Below, in pieces: positions 1-7,197 of a stretch of DNA of 10,549 nt. The DNA comes from Desulfobacca acetoxidans. Its GTDB lineage: Bacteria > Desulfobacterota > Desulfobaccia > Desulfobaccales > 0-14-0-80-60-11. The stretch is taken from positions 1 to 10,549 of the forward strand of contig DZCR01000114.1 of assembly GCA_022736495.1 (NCBI GenBank), read 5' to 3'. The notes under the pieces are model-generated. The model was not told the DNA's origin. It saw only the letters and a list, made by a program, of their open reading frames with translations, and ran no database searches. A program made the position numbers and the translations under genes. The first letter of the stretch is position 1. Each line of letters opens with the position of its first letter.

Positions 1-2571
1 GAGTCCGCGTTGCGCGGGCGTGAATGTGTACCAAAGCGTATTCCTTTCAGAAGAAGTCTCGCCGGTTTCCTTCGTGGCGGCGTAGATGCAGGCTAGGTTG
101 GTCTGGTGGGATTTGGTCTGTTGCCAGGCCGGGTTGAACGGCAGGTCCAGGACGTGCAGGGTGGGGTAGCCGGTCTTGGACAGGCGGGCCCGGCAGGAGG
201 CGCAGTAGGTGATTAAGTCGTGGCTGGCTTCGGAGAGGCGAAAATCAGTCATTTTTCGGGCCAGTTCCGGGGCCACCGCGGGTACCATGCCGCCGGAGCC
301 GCAGCAGATGCTGCTCTCCCGGTTGTGGGCCATTTCCGCCACCGTATAGCCCAAATCCTGCACCAAGTCCCGCACCACCGCGTGGATGTGGGGAGCCTGG
401 CGGGCGCCGCAGGCATCTTGGATGTTGAAGGTCCAGGAGGCGGTCGCCTGGGCTTCGGGGGGCAGGCCTACTTCACCCAGCACTTCGTAAATGGTGCGGA
501 GGCGGATCTGCGGCAGAAATTCCTGGAAGGTTTGGTAACAGTGGGTGCACGCCACGATGATTTCCTCAGCCCCCAGTTCCTCCAATTCCCGGGCCACATT
601 CCCGATGATGCGGAGCATGACCTCTTTTTCGCCCAGGAAATAGCTGGGCGCGCCGCAGCAGTTGAGCATGATCCCCGTATCCGGCAATTTCCGGCGCAGG
701 TAAGAGTAGGCCGCCTTCACCACCCCGGTGAAGTGGCCTGCCAAAGAGCAGCCCGGAAAAAAGACGCGCTCTGCCTTGCCGGTGGCCGGGTCCGGGCGGC
801 TTAAGGCAAAGGTGGGGGACGCGCCCCACTTGACGTAATTCTGGATGCCTTTATGCTGCGGCAAAGGTCCCTGGCCCTGGGCCACCAGGGTTTCCCGGGC
901 CGTCAGGCAGGGTTTTCCGGCGTGGAGGTCTTTAGGGCAAACCGCCTGGCAGAGGCCGCAGTAATGACAGGAGTAGGGGAGCAAGGGGTCGGCGTCGCCC
1001 CGCTCGGCCAGGAGCCGGACCAGCTCTTTTTCGGTGTAGGGGAATTGCTGCACATAGTGCTGGAGAAAGGTGCAGTTTTTGACGCACTGGGAGCAGACGC
1101 AGGTGAGGCAGCGGGCGGCTTCGGCCCGGGCCGCCTCATGGGTAAAACCCCGTTCCACCTCGGCGTCCGGTTGAGCCGCGCGCTCGCTCTGGCTCAGGTC
1201 TGGCATGGCCTGGCGGGAGGTGACTGTAACACCGGTGGTATCCACGATAAGGTTGGTGCCGCGGCTGGCCAGGGGCGGCAACTCCTGGGGCAGCGGCTGC
1301 TCTTGCAGTTCGCCATGGATGGCCAAGGCGGCCCGGCGGCCCGCGGCAAAGGCCTCCACCGCGCTTCGGGGCCCTGTGACCAGGTCGCCTCCGGCAAAGA
1401 CCCTCGGAATCCTAGTTTTCAGGGTCAGGGGGTCAATTTCCAGGCGGTAAATGGTGGCGGTGTCAAAGGCCAGGCCGAATCCGAAAAAGCTAAAGTCCGC
1501 GGTTTGGCCCACCGCCACGATCACCGTGTCCACCTCCAGACTGACCTCGGGGCCGGCTATGGGCACTGGGCAGCAGCGGCCGCTGGCGTCAGGCGTTCCC
1601 AACTCGGTCCTTTGGGCCACCAGCTTGCGTACCCGGCCGTCCCCTTCCAGACGCACCGGCATGGTAAGGAAATGGAAGCGAATGCCTTCCCGGCGGCCTT
1701 CTTCCACCTCAAAGGCCAGGGCCGGCATGAGGTCCGCAGTGCGCCGGTAGAGGACCTGCACTGCCTGAGCCCCGCAGCGCCAGGCAGAGCGGGCCGCGTC
1801 CAGCGCGGCATTGCCGCCGCCGATGACTGCCACGCGTTCGCCCACGTCCGGCGGCGCCCCAGCGTTGACCGCCTTCAGAAAACCGATGCCATCCAGCACC
1901 CCGGTTAAATCTTCGCCGGGGATTTTCAGACGCAGACTTTTGTGGGACCCCAACGCCAAAAAGACCGCGGCGAAATCCCGGCGCAGATCTTCTAAATGGA
2001 CATCCCGGCCCAAGCGGGTGCGAAGCCGCACTTCCGTCCCCAACTTCTCCACCACGCTTACTTCCCGCTCCAGCACCTCCCGGGGCAGACGGTAGGCCGG
2101 GATATAGAGGCGCAGGGCCCCGCCCAGAAAAGATTCGGCCTCGAAGAGCGTGACGGGGTAGCCCAAGCGGCGCAGCTCGTAGGCGGCCATGAGTCCGGCG
2201 GGGCCGCCCCCCACCACGGCCACCCGCTGGGGCCGCTCCAGGCCCGGCGCCACGTCCAGGACAGCCTGGGGATCAAGATCAGCCAGGTAGCGTTTCAGCC
2301 CGGCGATGGCAATGGGCTGGTCCAGGGAATTGCGGGTGCAGGCCTGCTCGCAGGGGCGGGTGCAGATGCGGCCCAGGATGCCGGGGAAGGGGCAGCGCTC
2401 CAGCACAACCCTTAAGGCCCCGGCCAGATTGCCCTCTTGCATGAAGGCCAGCTTTTCCCTTACCCGGATATCCAGGGGGCAGGCCGCCTGGCAGGGAGGG
2501 AGTTCTTCGCCGATGCATTCGGCTAAAATCTTTTTCGACCAATCGAGCGGGGAAGGTTCTTGGGGTTCCAT
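1..2571 (-). CDS. GltD-like FAD/NAD(P) oxidoreductase fused to ferredoxin-type and two CCG (HdrB/D-like) domains; C-terminus off the left edge
   Basis: The frame is open from ATG at 2571 to base 1 (857 codons, no stop), so the end is missing. An in-frame TAG lies 24 nt upstream of the ATG, which fixes the start closely; no good Shine-Dalgarno is visible. Domains in order: a GltD/DPD-type N-terminal Fe-S domain with cysteines 27, 31, 60, 70, 74 and 78; an FAD-binding GGGPAG at 121-126; an NAD(P)-binding GGGNAALDAAR at 251-261; a second FAD motif, FAGGD, at 392-396; a ferredoxin-type region with CLTCVCSQCVKNC at 488-500 and CHYCGLCQAVCP at 535-546; then two CCG domains (C608, C638-C639, C675/C678 and C721, C756-C757, C790/C793). 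CCG domains in HdrB bind noncubane [4Fe-4S] clusters that reduce disulfides. I infer a cytoplasmic enzyme passing electrons between NAD(P)H, flavin and a disulfide or quinone-side partner. The true substrate is unknown. Confidence 0.9.
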   Translation of the reverse strand, partial: MEPQEPSPLDWSKKILAECIGEELPPCQAACPLDIRVREKLAFMQEGNLAGALRVVLERCPFPGILGRICTRPCEQACTRNSLDQPIAIAGLKRYLADLDPQAVLDVAPGLERPQRVAVVGGGPAGLMAAYELRRLGYPVTLFEAESFLGGALRLYIPAYRLPREVLEREVSVVEKLGTEVRLRTRLGRDVHLEDLRRDFAAVFLALGSHKSLRLKIPGEDLTGVLDGIGFLKAVNAGAPPDVGERVAVIGGGNAALDAARSAWRCGAQAVQVLYRRTADLMPALAFEVEEGRREGIRFHFLTMPVRLEGDGRVRKLVAQRTELGTPDASGRCCPVPIAGPEVSLEVDTVIVAVGQTADFSFFGFGLAFDTATIYRLEIDPLTLKTRIPRVFAGGDLVTGPRSAVEAFAAGRRAALAIHGELQEQPLPQELPPLASRGTNLIVDTTGVTVTSRQAMPDLSQSERAAQPDAEVERGFTHEAARAEAARCLTCVCSQCVKNCTFLQHYVQQFPYTEKELVRLLAERGDADPLLPYSCHYCGLCQAVCPKDLHAGKPCLTARETLVAQGQGPLPQHKGIQNYVKWGASPTFALSRPDPATGKAERVFFPGCSLAGHFTGVVKAAYSYLRRKLPDTGIMLNCCGAPSYFLGEKEVMLRIIGNVARELEELGAEEIIVACTHCYQTFQEFLPQIRLRTIYEVLGEVGLPPEAQATASWTFNIQDACGARQAPHIHAVVRDLVQDLGYTVAEMAHNRESSICCGSGGMVPAVAPELARKMTDFRLSEASHDLITYCASCRARLSKTGYPTLHVLDLPFNPAWQQTKSHQTNLACIYAATKETGETSSERNTLWYTFTPAQRGL

Positions 2572-2699
2572 GAGCAGGTTAGGCGAGGCGGACTAGCGGT
2601 TCTGAATGAAATTTTGGGTGGCACGAACCTCTTTGCCTCTCCAAAACCGCAGTGGGGAAGGTCAGGGGCCTCTTTCCAGATACCCCACCCCCCCTTTGA

Positions 2700-2728
2700 A
2701 CTCTACCACGTCTTGGAGAATTTGACAA
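2700..2728 (-). promoter_or_regulatory. candidate sigma-70 promoter for the redox fusion gene
   Basis: On the minus strand TTGTCA (2723-2728) and TAGAGT (2700-2705) are separated by 17 bp. They match the sigma-70 consensus at 5/6 and 4/6. Transcription would start near 2694 and leave a leader of about 120 nt before the ATG at 2571. The leader holds a 6-bp inverted repeat, GTGGGG/CCCCAC (2652-2657 with 2683-2688), of unknown meaning. This is a pattern match only. Confidence 0.3.
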
Positions 2729-2789
2729 ATTTTTGGGCGCGTTAAGCGCAGGCGCACGCAGGTCTCTGCACCCAAATTCTTCATGATGC

Positions 2790-2818
2790 TTGAAGAGAAA
2801 ATGTTAATCATTTATAGT
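2790..2818 (+). promoter_or_regulatory. candidate sigma-70 promoter upstream of the regulator relic
   Basis: TTGAAG (2790-2795) and TATAGT (2813-2818) are 17 bp apart, matching the consensus at 4/6 and 5/6. The -10 element lies inside an inverted repeat, GTTAA/TTAAC (2803-2807 with 2818-2822), and TTAAC is repeated directly at 2824-2828. The expected start near 2825 gives a leader of about 63 nt to the TTG at 2888. The overlap of repeat and -10 would suit a repressor or autoregulator site, but no binding protein is known. Confidence 0.35.
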
Positions 2819-2887
2819 TAACCTTAACTTGCGGGGGCTGGGTATTCCGGATTTCCGCCGCCTCATCAAACTGGCCGGGAGTCAATT

Positions 2888-3852
2888 TTGGGTAAAAAAT
2901 CGTTAAAAGATACTCTCGTAAGTCAAGAGACCCGGTTTCATGAAGGGCAGGATCAGTTCTGGCAAAGCGTCGTCGACACCATGCTGGACGGGTTGCTGGT
3001 GGTGGATGTGGAGGGGGTGATCCTGGCGGGCAACCGGGCCATGGAGCAGATAACCCCCGGCGCTACGGGCCCTTCATCAAGGTGAACAGCGCCGCCCTCA
3101 ATGAATCCTTATGGGAAAATGAGCTCTTCGGGCCGGACAAAGGGGCCTCTGCCGGCGCCGACCACACCCGGGTGGGCCGTTTCGAGGCCGCTTGCGGCGG
3201 TGACCTTTTCCTGGACGAAGTGGAAGACCTGCCCATGCCCACCCAGGCCATGCTGTTACAGGCGCTTCAGGCAAAAAAGGTGGCAGGCCAGGCTCCCCTC
3301 CCGGTGAATGTCCGGGTCATTACCGCCACCAACCAAGACCTCCACCGGCTCATGGCTCAGGGCAGGTTCCGGGAAGACCTCTACTACCGTATCGGAGTCA
3401 TTCCTATTCTTCTCCCCCCGTTACGGGAGCGGCGGGAGGATATCCCGCTGCTGGTTAGAGCCTTCATCGCCCGGGCCCGCCGCCAGACCCGCAAACCCCT
3501 GAGCGGGATCAGCGATGCGGCCCTGCACCTGCTCGTTACCCATGACTGGCCCGGCAATGTCCGGGAGCTCATCAATGTCATCGAGTACGGTTTTGTCCTG
3601 TGCCCCGGGGGGACCATCCGCCCGGAGAACCTCCCGGCCACCTTCCGCCGGAAGCCGGAGCGCCCGCCCCAGGTGCGCCAGGGGGGCCGCACCGGACAGG
3701 TGACTGATGAGCGCCGGCGCCTGATCGACGCCATTAACCAGGCCGGGGGCAAAAAGAGCGACGCGGCGCGCCTGTTGGGCATCAGCCGGGTCACCCTGTG
3801 GAAACTTCTCAAAGCCCACGACATTCAGGTGGATAAAATTATCCGGAGCTAA
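2888..3852 (+). pseudogene. sigma-54-dependent PAS/AAA+/Fis-HTH regulator, internally deleted and frameshifted
   Basis: Two frames encode pieces of one regulator. The first runs from TTG at 2888 (GGGAG at 2877-2881 as ribosome site) and gives a PAS start ending at about residue 55 (AGNRAMEQIT) near 3055, then reaches a stop just past 3085. From about 3058 another frame picks up inside the AAA+ domain with RRYGPFIKVNSAAL and stays open to TAA at 3850-3852. This part keeps Walker B (GGDLFLDEV), the arginine-finger region (GRFREDLYYR), DWPGNVREL and a C-terminal Fis-type helix-turn-helix. The rest of PAS and the first part of AAA+, including Walker A (GESGTGKE in the family), are absent; by comparison with the family more than 100 codons are missing. 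The sigma-54 contact loop GAFTGA reads GASAGA. Without Walker A it cannot act as an ATP-driven activator. The 3' part could start at GTG 3082 and yield a DNA-binding fragment, but no ribosome site precedes it. An assembly error is the main alternative. Confidence 0.8.
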
Positions 3853-3901
3853 CCTGGCAAAAAGTGAGGACAAAGGGTTGAACGGGTAATATTTTCCGGG
3901 G

Positions 3902-3926
3902 AAAAAAGGGGGGAAGCCGCTTCTCC
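3902..3926 (-). terminator. candidate intrinsic terminator after the TVP38-family gene
   Basis: Reading the minus strand just past the stop codon (3928-3930), GGAGAAG and CTTCCCC form a 7-bp stem with one A-C mismatch around a CGG loop (3910-3926). Two C residues and then six T residues (3902-3907) follow. The stem is short but the layout fits a rho-independent terminator. It sits between convergent units. Confidence 0.45.
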
Positions 3927-3927
3927 A

Positions 3928-4635
3928 CTACATCTCAAGGGGATCTATTGTCTTGGCCTTCAACTTCTTGTAGAGCAACGGGATGAGGCTTACCAGGAAC
4001 ACCAGAATCGCCCCAATGATCAATTCCTTAGAAATATGGCCGTGGAAGAGGTCCAGGATATTGCTGGAGAAATACACAAACGCAATGGTGACGGGCAGCA
4101 TACAGACGAAGGTGGCGGCCAAAAAAGGCCAGAACGAGATGCGCGTGAGGCCGAAGGCGTAGTTCAGCAGGGTATAGGAGAAGACCGGGACCAGCCGGGT
4201 AAAGGCCACGATCTTCCAGCCGTGCCGGGCCACTTTGTCGTCCAGGGACATGAGCCGGGTGCCGGTCAGCTTGCTGGTGACCCAGTCCCGGGCCAGGTAG
4301 CGGGAGACCAGGAAAACCAACGCCGCGCCCATCGCGGAGCCGAAGGCCGTGTAGACCACCCCCCAGAAGGGGCCGAAGAGCACGCCGCCGGCCAGGATAA
4401 GAGGGAGGCCGGGCAGGAAAAGCGGTCCCACCGTCCAGACCAACAGATAGAGCACCGGCAATAGGGCCCCATAGGAGGCCGCGAACCGGCGGAGATATTC
4501 TTTATCCAGGTACCGCTCCGGATGAAAATACTGGATGGCGATTACCGCCACGATTAAGAGCAGGAAGATAAGCGGCCGGATGATGGACGCCTTGCGGCGT
4601 TTCGCCCGAAGCTTCACGCCTTGGGGGTTTGTCAT
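3928..4635 (-). CDS. TVP38/TMEM64-family (VTT domain) inner-membrane protein
   Basis: 235 residues. I chose ATG at 4635 over a TTG five codons earlier because AGGAG (4642-4646) lies 6 nt upstream of it. The N-terminus is basic (KLRAKRRK) and is followed by a membrane segment at about 20-36. The VTT/SNARE-associated core follows: hydrophobic 57-72, the re-entrant-loop signature FLPGLPLILAGGVLFGPFWG at 73-92, glycine-rich 99-110, RYLAR, then RLVPVFSYTLLNYAFGLT at 147-164, and further segments at about 166-189 and 205-226. Related DedA/VTT proteins are membrane transporters or lipid scramblases; the substrate here is unknown. It lies 63 bp downstream of the TIGR04282-type gene on the same strand. 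TVP38 proteins often accompany the radical SAM/selenodomain transferases, so a role in the same pathway is plausible but inferred. Confidence 0.88.
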   Translation of the reverse strand: MTNPQGVKLRAKRRKASIIRPLIFLLLIVAVIAIQYFHPERYLDKEYLRRFAASYGALLPVLYLLVWTVGPLFLPGLPLILAGGVLFGPFWGVVYTAFGSAMGAALVFLVSRYLARDWVTSKLTGTRLMSLDDKVARHGWKIVAFTRLVPVFSYTLLNYAFGLTRISFWPFLAATFVCMLPVTIAFVYFSSNILDLFHGHISKELIIGAILVFLVSLIPLLYKKLKAKTIDPLEM

Positions 4636-4652
4636 GCAATACTCCTGCAATT

Positions 4653-4681
4653 ATTGTACGTGCAAGAGGTCCGTGAATCAA
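4653..4681 (-). promoter_or_regulatory. candidate sigma-70 promoter for the TVP38-family gene
   Basis: On the minus strand TTGATT (4676-4681) and TACAAT (4653-4658) have a 17-bp spacer, matching the consensus at 4/6 and 5/6. The expected start near 4647 falls at the edge of the AGGAG ribosome site, giving a leader of about 12 nt. If active, the gene can be expressed separately from the transferase gene upstream. Confidence 0.35.
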
Positions 4682-4698
4682 CCCGGCTCGGTGAGAAT

Positions 4699-5397
4699 TT
4701 AACGGGTCAGCCGGGACAAGTCAGTCTCAAGGGGGCCGAGTAGGTTCATGGCGTTGAGGCGGCTGCGCCATCCCGGCTGCGGCTTAGGCCCGGTGCGGTG
4801 CAGAAAGGCCAGGAGGTCCGCAGCCGTATCGATGTCGGCCCAGGCAGGCAAAAGGTGAACCGTAAGACCCCGCTTGCGGGCCGTCTTGAGGGTTGATTCC
4901 AGGACCGTGCTGCTGGACCAGACCGGCCCCTGAAACAAGCGCGGCTGCGGCTCGGTGAGCCCAACCAGGTAGTAGCCGCCGTCGGTTGCCGGCCCCAGCG
5001 CCACCTGGGCCTTTCCAGCCGCCAGCACCTCCCTGGCCCCCGACACCACCGCGGCCGGGAGATCCGGGGTATCGCTGCCCCTTAACAGTACCGGGCTGTA
5101 ACCGGCGGCGAAACCCCGGGCGCAGGCCCGGGCCATGCGCTCACCCAAATCGCCACCCTCCTGGGGAAAGAGGTCAATACCCGGCGGCGCCAGAGTTTGG
5201 AAAAATCCCTGGGCCTCGGGAGGGCTGAAGGCCAGGGCCAGCCGCACCTCCGGCACCCGGCCCATTTCTTCCAGGATATCCAGCAGGAAGCTGTGGTACA
5301 GTTGAGCTGCCGCCTCAAAAGACAAGGGCGGGATCAGACGGGTTTTTACGCGCCCCGGGCGTGGTTCCTTGGCAAATATGATGAGCAAGGCGGTCAT
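4699..5397 (-). CDS. TIGR04282-family (DUF2064) glycosyltransferase/nucleotidyltransferase-like protein
   Basis: 232 residues. ATG at 5397 places the conserved N-terminus correctly (MTALLIIFAKEPRPGRVKTRL), although no Shine-Dalgarno precedes it. Family landmarks are the nucleotide-binding stretch FAKEPRPGRVKTRL at 8-21, GGDLGERM at 81-88, the metal-site-like GSDTPDLP at 107-114, LGPATDGGYYLVGL at 134-147, VWSSSTVLESTL, and a C-terminal DIDTAADL. Members have a GT-A-like fold similar to sugar-nucleotide transferases and are named rSAM/selenodomain-associated transferase 1; their reaction is not established as far as I know. It is divergent from the TIGR04283-type gene, with start codons only 3 bp apart, and is followed by the TVP38 gene. 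Its association with ArsS suggests a role in building or activating the sugar part of the product. Confidence 0.88.
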   Translation of the reverse strand: MTALLIIFAKEPRPGRVKTRLIPPLSFEAAAQLYHSFLLDILEEMGRVPEVRLALAFSPPEAQGFFQTLAPPGIDLFPQEGGDLGERMARACARGFAAGYSPVLLRGSDTPDLPAAVVSGAREVLAAGKAQVALGPATDGGYYLVGLTEPQPRLFQGPVWSSSTVLESTLKTARKRGLTVHLLPAWADIDTAADLLAFLHRTGPKPQPGWRSRLNAMNLLGPLETDLSRLTR

Positions 5398-5400
5398 GCG

Positions 5401-6165
5401 GTGAGTGATGGCATCAAAGGAGGGTCCGCGCCGGGGACGCCTCGCCCCTCCGGCCCTGATTTCCAGCGCCGGGTTGAGGACGGCGAGCCGCCGGACATTT
5501 CCCTTATCCTCCCGGTTTTCAATGAGGCCCCCATTCTGGCCGAGGCCCTGACCAATCTACCCGGCAGCCCTGACCTGGAAATTATCCTGGTGGACGGCGG
5601 CAGTACGGATGCCACCCAGGCCGTAGGGGCGCGCTGCCCTTTCGTCCGCCTGATTAGTGCCCCACGTGGGCGCGGGGCCCAGATGAACGCCGGCGCCCGG
5701 TTGGCCCGGGGGAAACTCCTGGTGTTTCTGCATATCGACACTGCACTCACGTCGGCCCACCTGACGGCTCTGCGCCAGGCCGCCCGGGACCCTAAAGTCA
5801 AGGCCGGCGCCTTTCAACTGCGTCTGACGCCCCCGACCCCTTTCCTCAAGATTATTGCCTGGGGGGCCAACTGGCGCAGCCGCCTCTTTGGCCTGCCTTA
5901 CGGCGATCAGGCCATTTTTGTCCGCCGGGCGCTGTTCTTCGCACTAGGCGGTTTTGTCCGCCGCCGCCCCGAAGACCTGGACCTGGTAATCCGGCTGCGA
6001 CGCCACACCCGGCTTTGCCTCTTAACGCCGCCGGTATCCAGCTCCGGCCGCCGCTGGCAACAACAGGGCAACCTGAAGACCACGGGCTGCCACTGGCTTT
6101 ATCTGGCCCGCCACCTGGCCGAACGCCTCTGCACCCGGCGCTGGCCCCGAAAAGGCGAACTGTGA
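5401..6165 (+). CDS. TIGR04283-family glycosyltransferase (rSAM/selenodomain-associated transferase 2)
   Basis: 254 residues if GTG at 5401 is the start. This is the last in-frame ATG/GTG/TTG before the conserved core, so the first 32 residues form a Pro/Gly-rich extension not typical of the family; the start is uncertain. A weak AAGG lies 10 nt upstream, inside the opposite-strand gene. Family 2 glycosyltransferase motifs: ISLILPVFNE at 33-42, IILVDGGSTDAT at 61-72, GRGAQMNAGA at 90-99, FLHIDT at 109-114 (the DxD-like nucleotide-sugar/metal site), LPYGDQAIFVRR at 165-176 and the acceptor-side PEDLDL at 190-195, then a conserved SSGRRW. No membrane segment is evident. It probably transfers a sugar from a nucleotide donor in the cytoplasm; donor and acceptor are not known. 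It is convergent with arsS. Confidence 0.88.
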   Translation: MSDGIKGGSAPGTPRPSGPDFQRRVEDGEPPDISLILPVFNEAPILAEALTNLPGSPDLEIILVDGGSTDATQAVGARCPFVRLISAPRGRGAQMNAGARLARGKLLVFLHIDTALTSAHLTALRQAARDPKVKAGAFQLRLTPPTPFLKIIAWGANWRSRLFGLPYGDQAIFVRRALFFALGGFVRRRPEDLDLVIRLRRHTRLCLLTPPVSSSGRRWQQQGNLKTTGCHWLYLARHLAERLCTRRWPRKGEL

Positions 6166-6222
6166 AATGGCGGCGGGCGGGGGACCCTTACGAAAAACGT
6201 CCCTGGCCCTCCCTCCACAGAC

Positions 6223-7185
6223 TTACTCCTTGGCCAGGCTGCCGCCGCAGGAGGAGCCGCCGCCGGAGGTGCAGCCGTAGCAGTGGTCCGCCAGGCGGAT
6301 GGGGCGGGTGGCCAGGGCGGGCAGATCGAAGTCCCAGATCGTTTGGGGCAATCCTGCCAGCAGGGGCAGGTCCAGGGCCTGGTTGAAGTCGCAGTCGTAA
6401 AGGCGCCCGTCCCAGGAGATGCTGAGCAGGGACTGGCACATAAGACCGGGCACCGTGGCCGGGTTGAAACCGGCCACCAGCTTGCCCATGTAACGGTCGT
6501 AATTCTGGGACCGCTCCAGAAATTCTTTGAAACGCCCGATGGGCATGTTGAGCAGGGTCAGGAGGCGGTGGAAGCGAATCCCGAAGCGGTTTCCCAGTTC
6601 CCGGTGGAAGATCTCCTCCAGTGCCCCTTGCTCCGGCGGCAGGTAGGCGCCCGCGGGGCTGTACATGAGGTTGAGCTTAAGATCTGAATCCGGTTCCCCG
6701 TAACCCACACGATTGAGGCGCTGCAAGGCTAAAAGGCTCTTCTGGAAGACTCCCGCGCCCCTGAGGCGGTCCACCATGTCTTCCTGGTAATAAGGCAGGG
6801 AGCAGACCAGCTCCACCCGATGGTCCCGGTAAAACTCCGGCAGGTGCTCTTTGCCGGGTTCTAGTAAGACCGTCAGGTTGCAGCGGGTCAGGATATGGGT
6901 CCCCGAGCCCGCCAGGCGCTCCACCAGATACTCGTAATGGGGGTTGAGTTCCGGCGACCCGCCGGTGAGATCGACGGTGGGGATGGACCAACGCTCCACC
7001 ACTCGGATGATCTCATCGATGGCGTCCCGTTCCATCTGTTCCAGGCGGTCGGGTCCGGCCAGCAGGTGACAGTGCTTGCACGCCTGGTTGCAGCGCCACC
7101 CCAGGTTGACCTGGAGGGTGCTGACACTTGCGGCCTTCAGGTCGGGGTAGCCCAGATCTGCCAGCTTCCGGGCAAAAGGGAGCAC
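6223..7185 (-). CDS. arsS: ArsS-type radical SAM protein with C-terminal Cys-rich domain (TIGR04167 family)
   Basis: 320 residues from GTG at 7185, the only plausible start after the in-frame TAG that ends the preceding gene. The radical SAM cluster motif C32-x3-C36-x2-C39 lies in LGWRCNQACKHCH, directly after the family-typical LQVNL. TGGSPELNP at 75-83 is the glycine-rich SAM-binding stretch. The C-terminal half carries MCQSLLSISWDGRLYDCDFN and ends in HCYGCTSGGGSSCGG at 301-315, the signature of the rSAM/selenodomain family. Every such position is Cys here; no in-frame UGA was found. Characterised ArsS acts after the methyltransferase ArsM and joins the 5'-deoxyadenosyl group to dimethylated arsenic, the precursor of arsenosugars. 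Assignment is by family, and other substrates are possible. The 12-nt gap from the peroxidase-like gene implies translational coupling; the ribosome site is poor. Confidence 0.9.
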   Translation of the reverse strand: MLPFARKLADLGYPDLKAASVSTLQVNLGWRCNQACKHCHLLAGPDRLEQMERDAIDEIIRVVERWSIPTVDLTGGSPELNPHYEYLVERLAGSGTHILTRCNLTVLLEPGKEHLPEFYRDHRVELVCSLPYYQEDMVDRLRGAGVFQKSLLALQRLNRVGYGEPDSDLKLNLMYSPAGAYLPPEQGALEEIFHRELGNRFGIRFHRLLTLLNMPIGRFKEFLERSQNYDRYMGKLVAGFNPATVPGLMCQSLLSISWDGRLYDCDFNQALDLPLLAGLPQTIWDFDLPALATRPIRLADHCYGCTSGGGSSCGGSLAKE

Positions 7186-7197
7186 GGGTGCGCTGCC

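Larger units (their letters stand above)
2572..2887. other. intergenic region between divergent transcription units
   Basis: This 316-bp stretch separates the minus-strand redox fusion from the plus-strand regulator relic. It is visibly more AT-rich around 2720-2830 than the flanking genes. It contains candidate promoters on both strands and short inverted repeats. I see no RNA gene and no credible small ORF; short open frames at 2560-2745 have no codon or motif support. Confidence 0.6.

Noticed and set aside
853..1908. A 351-codon open frame on the plus strand, and a shorter one at 220-804
   Set aside because: Both lie antisense to the redox fusion, whose minus-strand frame has clear FAD, NAD and cysteine motifs throughout. 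They show low-complexity Gly/Ala/Arg/His content typical of shadows in GC-rich genes.
2722..2750. TTGACA at 2722-2727 as a plus-strand -35 element
   Set aside because: No -10-like sequence lies 16 to 18 bp downstream; the same bases serve better in the minus-strand match.
3058..3852. Programmed frameshifting joining the PAS and AAA+ frames
   Set aside because: Large conserved parts, including Walker A, are missing at the junction, so a frame change alone would not restore a working regulator.
4636..4650. TTG at 4650 as start of the TVP38-family gene
   Set aside because: The AGGAG ribosome site lies inside that extension and is ideally placed for ATG at 4635.
5197..5400. Extending the TIGR04283-type gene upstream to TTG at 5197
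   Set aside because: This would overlap about 200 bp of the opposite transferase gene and add about 68 residues without family similarity.
6166..6222. A terminator between the convergent glycosyltransferase gene and arsS, from GGGAC/GTCCC at 6181-6203
   Set aside because: The stem is only 5 bp with a 13-nt loop and no T-run on either strand.
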